This document shows positions 10,380 to 20,847 of a stretch of DNA of 64,000 bases, piece after piece (within the stretch, counting starts at the first letter, position 1; every line of letters begins with the position of its first letter). A program made the position numbers and the translations under genes. Source of the stretch: Streptomyces antnestii (lineage in GTDB: Bacteria; Actinomycetota; Actinomycetes; Streptomycetales; Streptomycetaceae); contig NZ_RZYA01000005.1 of the NCBI RefSeq assembly GCF_004005495.1, positions 389,362-453,361 of the forward strand, given 5' to 3'. A model generated the notes under the pieces. That model saw nothing but the letters and a program-made list of their open reading frames with translations, made no database searches and was not told where the DNA came from.

Positions 10380-10572
10380 TGCGGGTTCGTGGGGGCTGGT
10401 CGCGCAGTTCCCCGCGCCCCTTAAATGCGTGCGCTGCGCGCAGCATTTCCCCGATGAGCTGAGCGGCAGCCTTCATCGGGGAAGGCGCGGCGAAGCCGCA
10501 AGCCTTCAGGGGCGCGGGGCCGTGTCATCAGCGGCTTCGCCGCGGGGCGCGACCAGCCCCCACCGACCCGCA
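10380..10572. repeat. Intergenic palindromic repeat, copy 2 (after priA)
   Basis: This is a 193-bp imperfect palindrome of the same family as 8040-8185. The first 42 bases (10380-10421) are identical to copy 1, and the end (10544-10572) mirrors the start. The middle carries extra nested hairpins and the 34-base segment found inverted in copy 1. With the remaining bases to 10671 it makes up the whole gap after priA, and it could act as a transcription terminator for both flanking genes. Confidence 0.8.
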
Positions 10573-10671
10573 GCATGGCTCACGGCACGCGACGGGGCCG
10601 CCGCCCCCCGTTCCGGTCGGGGCAATCGACCGGAGCCGGGGGCGACGGCCCCGTGCGGGGAGCCGGTGGGC

Positions 10672-11341
<670 letters not shown>

Positions 11342-11471
11342 GGGCGCGCGTCGAGGCGTACGCCCCCGGGGGGCCGCCGCCCGGAAAAACCGGAGGGAAC
11401 GGGCTGGTGGAACGGCAATAGACTGGTGCGCTGCCCGTCAAGTCCCTGCCCCGAGAGGCCGAAAGACACCT

Positions 11472-12416
11472 ATGAAGCTCGTCTTCGCAGGCACCCCCGA
11501 GGTCGCCGTTCCCGCTCTCGACGCCCTGATCGCCTCCGACCGCCACGAGGTCGCCGCGGTCGTCACCCGGCCGGACGCTCCCGCGGGCCGTGGCCGCAGG
11601 CTCGTCGCCAGTCCGGTCGCCGAGCGCGCGGCGGAGGCGGGGATCGAGGTCCTCAAGCCCGCGAAGCCGCGCGACGAGGAGTTCCTGGCCCGGCTGCGGG
11701 AGATCGCCCCCGACTGCTGCCCGGTCGTCGCCTACGGCGCGCTCCTGCCGAAGGTCGCCCTCGACATCCCCGCCCGCGGCTGGGTCAACCTGCACTTCTC
11801 GCTGCTGCCGGCCTGGCGCGGGGCGGCCCCCGTGCAGCACGCGATCATGTCCGGCGACGAGATCACCGGGGCGTCCACGTTCCTGATCGAGGAGGGCCTC
11901 GACTCCGGTCCCGTATACGGGACGGTGACCGAGACGGTGCGGCACACCGACACCAGCGGCGACCTGCTGACCCGGCTCGCCTTCGCGGGCGCCGGCCTGC
12001 TCTCCGCGACGATGGACGGCATCGAGGACGGTTCCCTGAAGGCCGTGCCGCAGCCCGCCGAAGGCATCACGGTCGCCCCGAAGATCACGGTCGAGGACGC
12101 GCACGTCGACTGGACGGCGCCCGCCCTGCGCGTGGACCGGGTCGTGCGCGGCTGCACACCCGCGCCCGGCGCGTGGACCGTCTTCCGGGGCGAGCGTCTC
12201 AAGCTCATCCAGGCCGTACTCGCGCCGGCTCGCACGGACCTCGTGCCCGGCGAGCTGGCGGTCGGCAAGCGGGACCTGCACGTCGGCACCGGTTCGTACG
12301 CGGTGCAGCTGCTGTGGGTGCAGGCGCAGGGCAAGAAGCCGATGGCCGCCGCCGACTGGGCGCGCGGGGTGCGGATCGCCCCGGGTGAGCGCCTCGGCGC
12401 GGCCGACGTAGGCTGA
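11472..12416 (+). CDS. fmt: Methionyl-tRNA formyltransferase
   Basis: Fmt formylates initiator Met-tRNA with 10-formyl-THF. The 314-aa product has the formyltransferase fold, with [20 protein letters not shown] at the N-terminus, the catalytic [20 protein letters not shown] around 110-130 (Asn and His), and the C-terminal tRNA-binding domain. It is preceded by AGAGGCCGAAAGACACCT. It sits just upstream of rsmB; both act in translation and are often adjacent in bacteria. Confidence 0.95.
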   Translation: MKLVFAGTPEVAVPALDALIASDRHEVAAVVTRPDAPAGRGRRLVASPVAERAAEAGIEVLKPAKPRDEEFLARLREIAPDCCPVVAYGALLPKVALDIPARGWVNLHFSLLPAWRGAAPVQHAIMSGDEITGASTFLIEEGLDSGPVYGTVTETVRHTDTSGDLLTRLAFAGAGLLSATMDGIEDGSLKAVPQPAEGITVAPKITVEDAHVDWTAPALRVDRVVRGCTPAPGAWTVFRGERLKLIQAVLAPARTDLVPGELAVGKRDLHVGTGSYAVQLLWVQAQGKKPMAAADWARGVRIAPGERLGAADVG

Positions 12417-12424
12417 ATGGGTTC

Positions 12425-12500
12425 GAGCCGGAACCAGTGCTGAGACCAGTGCTGAAAGCCGGTGCCGAACCCAGTGCCGAATTCAGTGCTGAAACCAGTA
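12425..12500 (+). repeat. Degenerate minisatellite between fmt and rsmB
   Basis: About six imperfect copies of a 10-15-bp motif with core AGTGCTGAA or GTGCCGAA lie head to tail in the 95-base fmt-rsmB gap. The array is translatable in the rsmB frame, which explains why an upstream GTG at 12437 gives a longer but repetitive N-terminus. Confidence 0.7.
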
Positions 12501-12511
12501 GCGGAGCACCT

Positions 12512-13987
12512 TTGAACGACCAGCCCGGCCGGCGTCCCCAGAAGTCAGGCAAGCCCGGCACCTCCGGGAAGCAGGGCAAGCCCGGTAAGCCGTACCGCCG
12601 CCCTCAGAAGGACCCGGTCCGCCTCCTCGCCTTCGAGGCGCTGCGGGCCGTGGACGAGCGCGATGCGTATGCGAATCTCGTGCTGCCTCCGCTGCTGCGC
12701 AAGGCCCGGGAGAAGGAGGGACCCGAAAAGTTCGACGCGCGTGACGCGGCGCTCGCCACCGAGCTGGTGTACGGGACGCTCCGGAGGCAGGGCACGTACG
12801 ACGCGATCGTCGCGGCCTGTATCGACCGGCCGCTGCGGGAGGTCGACCCGCCCGTGCTCGACGTGCTGAACATGGGCGTTCACCAGCTGCTCGGCACCCG
12901 CATCCCCACGCACGCGGCCGTGTCGGCGTCCGTGGAGCTGGCACGCGTGGTGCTCGGCGACGGGCGCGCCAAGTTCGTCAACGCCGTGCTCCGCAAGATC
13001 GCCCAGGACGACCTCGACGGATGGGTCGAGAAGGTCGCGCCGCCGTACGACGAGGACGCCGAGGACCATCTCGCCGTGGTGCATTCGCATCCGCGATGGA
13101 TCGTGTCGGCGCTCTGGGACTCGCTGGGCGGTGGCCGAGCGGGGATCGAGGACCTGCTGGAGGCCGACAACGAGCGGCCCGAGGTCACGCTCGTGGCCCG
13201 GCCGGGCCGGACGACGGCGGACGTCGTCCTGGAGGAGGTCGGCGAGGAGTCCGCGCTGCCGGGCCGCTGGTCCCCGTACGCCGTGCGGCTCACGGAGGGG
13301 GGCGAGCCCGGCTCGCTCGACCCCGTGCGGACCGGACGCGCCGGAGTCCAGGACGAGGGCAGCCAGCTCGTGGCGATCGCCCTCGCGAACGCGCCCCTGG
13401 AAGGCCGCGACGAGAAGTGGCTCGACGGCTGCGCCGGTCCCGGTGGTAAGGCGGCCATGCTCGCCGGCCTCGCCTCCCAGCGCGGTGCCGCCCTGCTCGC
13501 CGCCGAGAAGCAGCCCCACCGCGCCCGTCTCGTGGCGAACGCGCTCGCGGGCAACCCGGGCCCGTACCAGGTCATCGCAGCCGACGGCACCCGCCCGCCG
13601 TGGGGTCCCGGGACCTTCGACCGCGTCCTCATGGACGTGCCCTGCACGGGTCTGGGCGCACTGCGCCGCCGGCCCGAGGCGCGCTGGCGGCGGCGCCCCG
13701 AGGACCTGGAGGGGTTCGCGCCGCTCCAGCGCGCGCTCCTGAACACCGCGCTCGAATCCGTCCGGGTGGGCGGTGTCGTCGGCTACGCGACCTGCTCGCC
13801 GCACCTCGCGGAGACCCGCGCGGTCGTGGACGACGTCATGAAGCACCACCCCGGCGTCGAGCTCCTCGACGCGCGCCCGCTGCTGCCCGGCGTACCGGCG
13901 CTCGGCGACGGGCCCGACATCCAGCTCTGGCCGCATCTGCACGGCACGGACGCGATGTATCTGGCCCTGATCCGCCGCACGGCCTGA
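12512..13987 (+). CDS. rsmB: 16S rRNA m5C967 methyltransferase
   Basis: RsmB methylates cytosine 967 of 16S rRNA with SAM. The 491-aa protein has an unstructured basic N-terminus, a NusB-like RNA-binding domain (about 45-175, [22 protein letters not shown]) and a SAM-dependent methyltransferase domain. Motif I is CAGPGGKA (~307), motif [22 protein letters not shown] (~375) and the catalytic cysteine lies in YATCSPH (~427). The best start is TTG 12512, with GGAG six bases upstream; GTG 12437 would place the degenerate repeat array inside the protein. Confidence 0.93.
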   Translation: MNDQPGRRPQKSGKPGTSGKQGKPGKPYRRPQKDPVRLLAFEALRAVDERDAYANLVLPPLLRKAREKEGPEKFDARDAALATELVYGTLRRQGTYDAIVAACIDRPLREVDPPVLDVLNMGVHQLLGTRIPTHAAVSASVELARVVLGDGRAKFVNAVLRKIAQDDLDGWVEKVAPPYDEDAEDHLAVVHSHPRWIVSALWDSLGGGRAGIEDLLEADNERPEVTLVARPGRTTADVVLEEVGEESALPGRWSPYAVRLTEGGEPGSLDPVRTGRAGVQDEGSQLVAIALANAPLEGRDEKWLDGCAGPGGKAAMLAGLASQRGAALLAAEKQPHRARLVANALAGNPGPYQVIAADGTRPPWGPGTFDRVLMDVPCTGLGALRRRPEARWRRRPEDLEGFAPLQRALLNTALESVRVGGVVGYATCSPHLAETRAVVDDVMKHHPGVELLDARPLLPGVPALGDGPDIQLWPHLHGTDAMYLALIRRTA

Positions 13988-13995
13988 GGCGTGTA

Positions 13996-14026
13996 CACCG
14001 GCTCTCCGCCCAGCGGGGAGCCGGTG
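13996..14026 (+). terminator. Hairpin after rsmB
   Basis: A 14-bp stem containing one G-T wobble (13996-14009 and 14013-14026) closes on a 3-base loop directly after rsmB. There is no T-tract. Confidence 0.65.
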
Positions 14027-14096
14027 CCGTATCCGGGAAGTGGGACAGGTCTGGACCGGGGGGAGCAACCGGCGCCGGGCATGGCAGTCTTGGGTC

Positions 14097-14783
14097 ATGG
14101 CCGTGCAGATCAACCCCAGCATCCTGTCCGCCGACTTCGCCCGCCTCGCCGAGGAGGCAAAGGCCGTCGAGGGCGCCGACTGGCTCCATGTCGACGTCAT
14201 GGACAACCACTTCGTCCCGAACCTCACCCTCGGGGTGCCGGTCGTGGAGTCACTGGCGCGGGCGACGGACACCCCGCTGGACTGCCATCTGATGATCGAG
14301 GACGCCGACCGCTGGGCGCCGCAGTACGTCGAGGCCGGCGCCGGGTCCGTCACCTTCCACGCGGAGGCCGCCGCCGCCCCCGTCCGCCTGGCCCGCGAGA
14401 TCCGCGCCAAGGGCGCCCGCGCCTCCATGGCGCTCAAGCCCGCGACGCCCATCGAGCCGTACGAGGACCTGCTCCCCGAGCTCGACATGCTGCTGATCAT
14501 GACGGTCGAGCCGGGCTTCGGCGGGCAGTCCTTCCTGGACATCATGCTGCCGAAGATCCGCCGCACCCGTGAGCTGATCAACAAGCACGGCCTCGAACTC
14601 TGGCTCCAGGTGGACGGCGGCGTCTCGGCCTCCACCATCGAGCGCTGCGCGGAGGCGGGCGCCGACGTCTTCGTCGCCGGATCTGCCGTGTACGGCGCCG
14701 CCGACCCCGCCCAGGCGGTACGTGCACTGCGCACGCAGGCGGAGACGGTGTCGGCCGCTGCAGCCTGGGCATGCGGCCACTGA
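14097..14783 (+). CDS. rpe: Ribulose-phosphate 3-epimerase
   Basis: Rpe interconverts ribulose 5-phosphate and xylulose 5-phosphate in the pentose phosphate pathway. The 228-aa TIM barrel shows [13 protein letters not shown] at the N-terminus, the metal and catalytic residues in [27 protein letters not shown], and the phosphate loop [17 protein letters not shown] 14097 fits the family start, although no good Shine-Dalgarno sequence is visible. Confidence 0.95.
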   Translation: MAVQINPSILSADFARLAEEAKAVEGADWLHVDVMDNHFVPNLTLGVPVVESLARATDTPLDCHLMIEDADRWAPQYVEAGAGSVTFHAEAAAAPVRLAREIRAKGARASMALKPATPIEPYEDLLPELDMLLIMTVEPGFGGQSFLDIMLPKIRRTRELINKHGLELWLQVDGGVSASTIERCAEAGADVFVAGSAVYGAADPAQAVRALRTQAETVSAAAAWACGH

Positions 14784-14885
14784 GCCACAGGAACGTGAAC
14801 GCCGCCCATCAGGGCTGATCAAGTCCGCCACATCTGCAAGGATGAACGGCGAATCCAGGTTGTGAACAGCAGTGAGGAGATCGCC

Positions 14886-15905
14886 GTGTCGGCACTGTCG
14901 CCGGGTCGATCAGCGATGCGGATGGGACCCGCTGAGCTGGTGCAGGCGGCGGCCATGGCCCGCCGCTTCTATCTCGAGGGCAAATCCAAGATCCAGATCG
15001 CCGAGGAGTTCGGCGTGAGCCGCTTCAAGGTGGCCCGGGTCCTGGAGACCGCGCTCGAACGGGATCTCGTACGCATCGAGATCCGGGTACCGGCCGAGCT
15101 CGACGCGGAGCGCTCCGACGCGCTGCGCGCCCGCTACGGCCTGCGGCACGCCGTGGTGGTCGAGTCCCCGGCCGAGGCCGAGGAGTCTCCCGACCCCGAG
15201 AATCTCGGCGAGGTCGCCGCCGACCTCCTGGGCGAGCTGGTCTCCGAGGGCGACGTGCTGGGCCTCGCGTGGGGCCGCTCGACCATCCACATGGCCGCCG
15301 CGCTCGACCGGCTGCCGCCCTGCACGGTCGTGCAGCTCACGGGCGTGTACGACGCCGGGACCGCCGAGCGCGGCTCCGTGGAGGCCGTGCGGCGCGCCGC
15401 CCAGGTCTCCGGCGGCGAGGCGCACCCGATCTACGCGCCGATGCTGCTGCCGGACCCCGCCACCGCGGCCGCGCTGCGCAACCAGACGGGCATCGCCCGC
15501 GCCTTCGAGTACTTCGACAAGGTCACGGTCGCCTGCGTCTCCATCGGCTCCTGGGAGCCGGGCATCTCCACCGTGCACGACATGCTCAGCGACGAGGAGC
15601 GGGCCCACTACGCCTCGCTCGGCGTCGCCGCGGAGATGTCCGCGCACCTCTTCGACGCGGAGGGCCGCCGGGTCGGCCGCGACCTGGGGGAGCGCTGCAT
15701 CACCGTCGAGGCGGACCGCCTGCGGCGGATCCCGGAAGTCGTGGCCATCGCCGGTGGCCAGCGCAAGGCCGCCGCCATCGACGCGGTGCTCCGGTCGGGC
15801 CTGGTCACCAGCCTCGTCACGGACACGGCCGCCGCGGACTTCCTCCTCACGGCGGGCCCCACGCCGAAGCCGGCACTGAACCGCGCGGACCCCGACGGCT
15901 CCTGA
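14886..15905 (+). CDS. SorC/DeoR-family sugar-binding transcriptional regulator
   Basis: This is a DNA-binding regulator of the SorC type with a C-terminal sugar-phosphate-sensing domain. The 339-aa product has an N-terminal HTH (ARRFYLEGKSKIQIAEEF, SRFKVARVLETALERDLV) and a sugar-binding domain of NagB/SorC fold from about 75 (VVESPAEAEES, GLAWGRSTIHMAAAL, GSWEPGISTVHDML). GTG 14886 is supported by GAGGAG six bases upstream; GTG 14862 (MNSSEEIAV) is an alternative adding eight residues. The neighbouring rpe suggests, but does not prove, that it responds to a pentose- or triose-phosphate. Confidence 0.88.
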   Translation: MSALSPGRSAMRMGPAELVQAAAMARRFYLEGKSKIQIAEEFGVSRFKVARVLETALERDLVRIEIRVPAELDAERSDALRARYGLRHAVVVESPAEAEESPDPENLGEVAADLLGELVSEGDVLGLAWGRSTIHMAAALDRLPPCTVVQLTGVYDAGTAERGSVEAVRRAAQVSGGEAHPIYAPMLLPDPATAAALRNQTGIARAFEYFDKVTVACVSIGSWEPGISTVHDMLSDEERAHYASLGVAAEMSAHLFDAEGRRVGRDLGERCITVEADRLRRIPEVVAIAGGQRKAAAIDAVLRSGLVTSLVTDTAAADFLLTAGPTPKPALNRADPDGS

Positions 15906-15968
15906 GCCGAGCGGGCAACCGCGTCGCGCACCGCGCTCATCGGAAGAGGCTGTGGCAGCATCGGCGGC

Positions 15969-16403
15969 ATGCTGCCGCGGCTTCTTCCCCGTCTCCCCAC
16001 CACCCGGCTCCTGGGGATCCTGCTCGTAGCCCTGGCCCTGCTGGTCACCGGGTGCTCCGCACAGGCCACCTCCACCCAGGGCACCTCGGCGGGGCCGACC
16101 CGCTCCGCACCCGCCTGGGCGCACGGCATGGCCACGGTCACCGAGTCGGCGCTCCCCGCCGAGGCCCGTACGACCCTGCGCCTCATCGACAAGGGCGGGC
16201 CCTTCCCGTACGCCAAGGACGGCAGCGTATTCGGGAACTTCGAGCGGGAGCTGCCCCGGCAGAGCCGTGGGTACTACCACGAGTACACCGTGCCCACCCC
16301 GGGCGAGCGGGACCGTGGCGCCCGGCGCCTCGTCACCGGGCAGGGCCACGAGACGTACTACACCGATGACCACTACCAGTCGTTCAAGGCGGTGCTGCGA
16401 TGA
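15969..16403 (+). CDS. Guanyl-specific ribonuclease (RNase Sa/T1 family), predicted lipoprotein
   Basis: Enzymes of this family cleave RNA after G residues outside the cell. The 144-aa precursor has a signal peptide ending in the lipobox VTGC (around residue 26-29), so the mature protein is probably anchored to the outer membrane face instead of free like RNase Sa. The fold shows LPAEARTTLRLIDKGGPFPY, VFGNFERELP, then the catalytic Glu in YHEYTVPTPG, Arg in RGARRLVTG and His in YYTDDHYQSF. Its stop overlaps the next gene's start (ATGA), and that gene is a barstar-like inhibitor, which supports the enzyme being active. Confidence 0.88.
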   Translation: MLPRLLPRLPTTRLLGILLVALALLVTGCSAQATSTQGTSAGPTRSAPAWAHGMATVTESALPAEARTTLRLIDKGGPFPYAKDGSVFGNFERELPRQSRGYYHEYTVPTPGERDRGARRLVTGQGHETYYTDDHYQSFKAVLR

Positions 16404-16759
16404 CCGGGTTTGCCCCCGACCGGATCCGCGTCCTCGACCTCGAAGGGGTCAAGGACAAGGCCGAGTTCATGGACCGGTGTGTGCGCGACCTGGAGTTGCC
16501 GGACTGGTTCGGCCGTAACTGGGACGCGCTGTTCGACGTCCTCACCGACGTCTCGTTCTGGCCCGACGGCAGCGACCAGGCACTGCTCCTGTCCGTCGTG
16601 GGCTGGCGCGCGTACGCCGCCGCGCGCCCCGAGGAGTGGGAGACCGCCCTCGACGTGTTCTCCGACGCCGTCGACCGCAGGCGCGACCGGAATCCGAGGC
16701 TCCTGGTCGCGCTGACCCTTGGAGGATCGGACCACCCACCCTCCGAAACCACTGGATAA
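16400..16759 (+). CDS. Barstar-family ribonuclease inhibitor
   Basis: This is the cytoplasmic inhibitor that protects the producer from its own guanyl RNase before secretion. The 119-aa product shows the barstar fold: IRVLDLEGVKDKAEFMDRCV, the WFGRNWDALFDVLTDV helix (inhibitory acidic face), then SFWPDG and FSDAVDRRRDRNPRLLVAL. It overlaps the RNase gene by four bases, so the pair is co-translated, as expected for a toxic enzyme and its antidote. Confidence 0.9.
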   Translation: MTGFAPDRIRVLDLEGVKDKAEFMDRCVRDLELPDWFGRNWDALFDVLTDVSFWPDGSDQALLLSVVGWRAYAAARPEEWETALDVFSDAVDRRRDRNPRLLVALTLGGSDHPPSETTG

Positions 16760-16824
16760 TCGTCCGTGAGCATGGGGTATCCACCGCATGTGACACTGAA
16801 GTACGTGCTTTTCCCCGAGGCTGA

Positions 16825-18309
<1,485 letters not shown>

Positions 18310-18338
18310 TCGCTCCGCGGTTCGGTTGTTCTCCGGCC

Positions 18339-18421
18339 GCGGGTTGAGTGTGGCTGGTCGCGCCCGCGCGGCGGAGCCGCATATGGACGCTGCCCCGCGC
18401 CCCTTTCAGGGGCGCGGGGTT
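18339..18421 (+). terminator. Palindromic repeat, partial copy 3, with terminator after guaB1
   Basis: The sequence CGGGTTGAGTGTGGCTGGTC and the following GC-rich hairpins resemble the arms of the repeats around priA. An 11-bp perfect stem (18393-18403 and 18409-18419, loop TTTCA) is followed by TTTCGCGTTTTT, so here the repeat supplies a workable terminator for guaB1. Confidence 0.75.
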
Positions 18422-18476
18422 TCGCGTTTTTCGGAAGCTTTCCGGGCGCCGCCCGCGCAATGGACTAAACGGACCG

Positions 18477-18536
18477 CGCAACGTTTGTCCGACTCTGCGT
18501 GCACCACGCAACGTTCGTGCGCGCATACGCAAGGTT
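18477..18536 (+). promoter_or_regulatory. Three CGCAA-GTT boxes upstream of the permease gene
   Basis: CGCAACGTT at 18477 and 18507 and CGCAAGGTT at 18528 are direct repeats starting 30 and 21 bp apart, close to three and two helical turns, so they face the same side of DNA. An almost identical layout precedes the amidase gene. The likeliest binder is the Lrp/AsnC protein encoded between them. The remaining gap up to 18691 shows only the AAGGAG ribosome site. Confidence 0.6.
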
Positions 18537-18691
18537 GCTGCATTACAGCTGGGAACAGAAACCATCTAGAGTCAGGCGCTGTACGTGGCGTGGCGGGACG
18601 GCCTGCACGGCGGTTCCCCCGGTCTGGTGCGGGCTGCCGAGGCTTGTCGGCCCCCGTCACACCTGACCGGCAGCGATGAAGGAGCCAGCCC

Positions 18692-20164
18692 GTGCTCGAC
18701 CACGGCGCACCCCCGCGCACCCCCCCGCTCGAGACCTCCGTCCCGGGGCTCGGCGCCCGGCTGATGCGGCGCAAGCCGGTAGAAGCGCTGGTCGCCGAGG
18801 GGGGCCAGGGTGAGGGCGGCGCTCTGCGCCGCTCGCTCGGCATGTGGCAGCTGACCATGATCAGCATCGGCGCCACGCTCGGCACCGGCATCTTCGTCGT
18901 CCTCGGCGGCGCCGTCCCGAAGGCCGGCCCCGCCGTCACGCTCGCCTTCGTCATCGCCGGCCTCACGGCCCTGTTCTCGGCCCTCTCGTACGCCGAGCTG
19001 GCCGGCACCATACCGGTCGCCGGGTCCTCGTACTCGTACGCGTACGCAACGATGGGCGAACTCGTCGCCTGGGTCTGCGGCTGGTGTCTGGTCCTGGAGT
19101 ACGGCGTCTCCGTCGCCGCCGTGGCCGTCGGCTGGGGCGAGTACCTCAACGAGCTGCTCGACGGCACGATCGGTGTCACCATCCCCGACGTGCTCTCCTC
19201 GGCGCCCGGCGAGGGCGGTGTGATCAACCTTCCCGGCCTGATCGTCGTGATGCTCGCCATGGTGTTCCTGCTCGGCGGCGCCCGCGAGTCCGCCGTCGTC
19301 AACACGATCATGGTCGGGGTGAAGATCGTCACCCTCGTGATCTTCTGCGCGATCGGCTTCATGGGCTTCAAGTCCGGCAACTACAAGGACTTCATGCCGC
19401 TCGGCATGACCGGCGTCGGCGCCGCGAGCGCCAGCCTGTTCTTCTCGTACATCGGTTTCGACGCCGCCTCCACGGCCGGCGAGGAGGCCAAGAACCCGAA
19501 GCGTGACCTGCCCCGCGCGATCATGCTCTCGCTGCTCATCGTCACCGTCCTCTACGTCCTGGTCGCCGCGGTCGCGGTCGGTGCGTGGAACTGGAAGGAG
19601 TTCGCGGGTTCCGAGGCCACGCTCGCGGCGATCATGAACGACGTCACCGGGCAGACCTTCTGGGGCACCATGCTCGCCGCCGGCGCGGTCATCTCCATCG
19701 CCAGCGTCGTCCTCACCGTCCTCTACGGCCAGACCCGGATCCTCTTCGCGATGTCCCGCGACGGCCTGGTCCCGAAGGCCTTCGGCAAGGTCAGCGGCAA
19801 GACCGGCACCCCGCGCGTGAACACGGTCATCGTGTCGCTCTTCTGCGGTCTGCTCGCCTCGCTCATCCCGCTGGGCAAGCTCGTCGACGCCACCAGCATC
19901 GGCACCCTGTTCGCCTTCGGCCTGGTCAACATCGCGGTCATCGTGCTCCGCTACACACGCCCGGACATGCCGCGCACCTTCAAGGTGGCGCTCGGTCCGG
20001 TCTTCCCGGTCCTCGGCTTCGTCTTCTGCGCGTACAACATGTTCAGCCTCGACGCCGTCACCTGGGTGGTCTTCGGCGTGTGGATGGCCGTCGGCCTCGT
20101 GTTCTACTTCCTCTACGGGGCCCGTCGCTCCCGACTCGCCTCAGAGCCTGCCCAAGAGAAGTGA
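18692..20164 (+). CDS. APC-family amino acid permease
   Basis: This is a 490-aa inner-membrane amino-acid/proton or exchange carrier of the APC superfamily (cationic amino acid transporter-like). It has about 12 hydrophobic segments, the family's opening motif GMWQLTMISIGATLGTGIFV in TM1, GLTALFSALSYAELAGTIPV and FFSYIGFDAASTAGEEAKNPKRDLPRAI (TM6-TM7 loop). GTG 18692 has AAGGAG eight bases upstream. It lies ten bases before an Lrp regulator and upstream of an amidase and an amino-acid oxidase-like enzyme, so it likely imports that pathway's substrate. The substrate itself cannot be told from sequence. Confidence 0.9.
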   Translation: MLDHGAPPRTPPLETSVPGLGARLMRRKPVEALVAEGGQGEGGALRRSLGMWQLTMISIGATLGTGIFVVLGGAVPKAGPAVTLAFVIAGLTALFSALSYAELAGTIPVAGSSYSYAYATMGELVAWVCGWCLVLEYGVSVAAVAVGWGEYLNELLDGTIGVTIPDVLSSAPGEGGVINLPGLIVVMLAMVFLLGGARESAVVNTIMVGVKIVTLVIFCAIGFMGFKSGNYKDFMPLGMTGVGAASASLFFSYIGFDAASTAGEEAKNPKRDLPRAIMLSLLIVTVLYVLVAAVAVGAWNWKEFAGSEATLAAIMNDVTGQTFWGTMLAAGAVISIASVVLTVLYGQTRILFAMSRDGLVPKAFGKVSGKTGTPRVNTVIVSLFCGLLASLIPLGKLVDATSIGTLFAFGLVNIAVIVLRYTRPDMPRTFKVALGPVFPVLGFVFCAYNMFSLDAVTWVVFGVWMAVGLVFYFLYGARRSRLASEPAQEK

Positions 20165-20174
20165 ACCACCTGCC

Positions 20175-20627
20175 TTGCTGAACGATCTCGACGAACGCAT
20201 CGTGCACGCCCTCGCCGAGGACGCCCGCCGCTCCTACGCCGACATCGGCCAGATCGTCGGCCTGTCCGCGCCCGCCGTGAAGCGGCGCGTGGACCGGCTG
20301 CGGGCGACCGGAGCCATCACAGGGTTCACGGTCCGGGTCGACCCCGCCGCACTCGGCTGGGAGACCGAGGGGTTCATCGAGATGTACTGCCGCCGCAACA
20401 CCTCGCCCGAGGCCATCAAACGCGGCCTCGAGCGGTACCCGGAGGTCGCGTCCGCCTCCACCGTCACCGGTGACGCCGACGCGATCGTCCAGGTCTTCGC
20501 CTCCGACATGCGGCACTTCGAGCGGGTCCTGGAGCGCATCGCGGGGGAGCCCTTCGTGGAGCGAACCAAGTCGGTGCTCGTCCTGTCGCCGCTGATGCGG
20601 CGCTACACGTCGGGCTCGCCCGCCTGA
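20175..20627 (+). CDS. Lrp/AsnC-family transcriptional regulator
   Basis: This is a 150-aa amino-acid-responsive regulator. The N-terminal HTH (LDERIVHALAEDARRSYADI, GLSAPAVKRRVDRLRATGAI) is followed by the RAM ligand-binding domain (DPAALGWETEGFIEMYC, ASTVTGDADAIVQVFASDM). The start is TTG 20175, with only a weak ribosome site, possibly coupled to the permease gene that ends ten bases before. The two sets of CGCAA boxes on either side of permease-regulator are its likely operators. Family knowledge suggests it senses the transported amino acid. Confidence 0.9.
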   Translation: MLNDLDERIVHALAEDARRSYADIGQIVGLSAPAVKRRVDRLRATGAITGFTVRVDPAALGWETEGFIEMYCRRNTSPEAIKRGLERYPEVASASTVTGDADAIVQVFASDMRHFERVLERIAGEPFVERTKSVLVLSPLMRRYTSGSPA

Positions 20628-20705
20628 CACCCACTCCGCGCGCCTCCGCCCCACGGCGGAGGCGCGCGTTGTCGTATGCACTACTGCCGAAGGCTCCCGC
20701 ATACG

Positions 20706-20764
20706 CGCAACGAATCGCCGCGAACGCCACTTCAGGCGCAACAGATCGTGCGACAAGACGCAAC
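20706..20764 (+). promoter_or_regulatory. Three CGCAAC boxes upstream of the amidase gene
   Basis: CGCAAC occurs at 20706, 20737 and 20759, spaced 31 and 22 bp, mirroring the 30/21 spacing before the permease. The boxes lie about 85-140 bases before the amidase start, in a 220-bp gap that also has a GC-rich hairpin (20645-20668) after the regulator gene. Confidence 0.6.
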
Positions 20765-20847
20765 AGTCCCGTCTTGTCCGGTAGGTGCCGGGAAACGTAC
20801 CGTCTATTCGATCCCTCCTCCCCTTCCGTACGCCTCCTAGGACTGCC

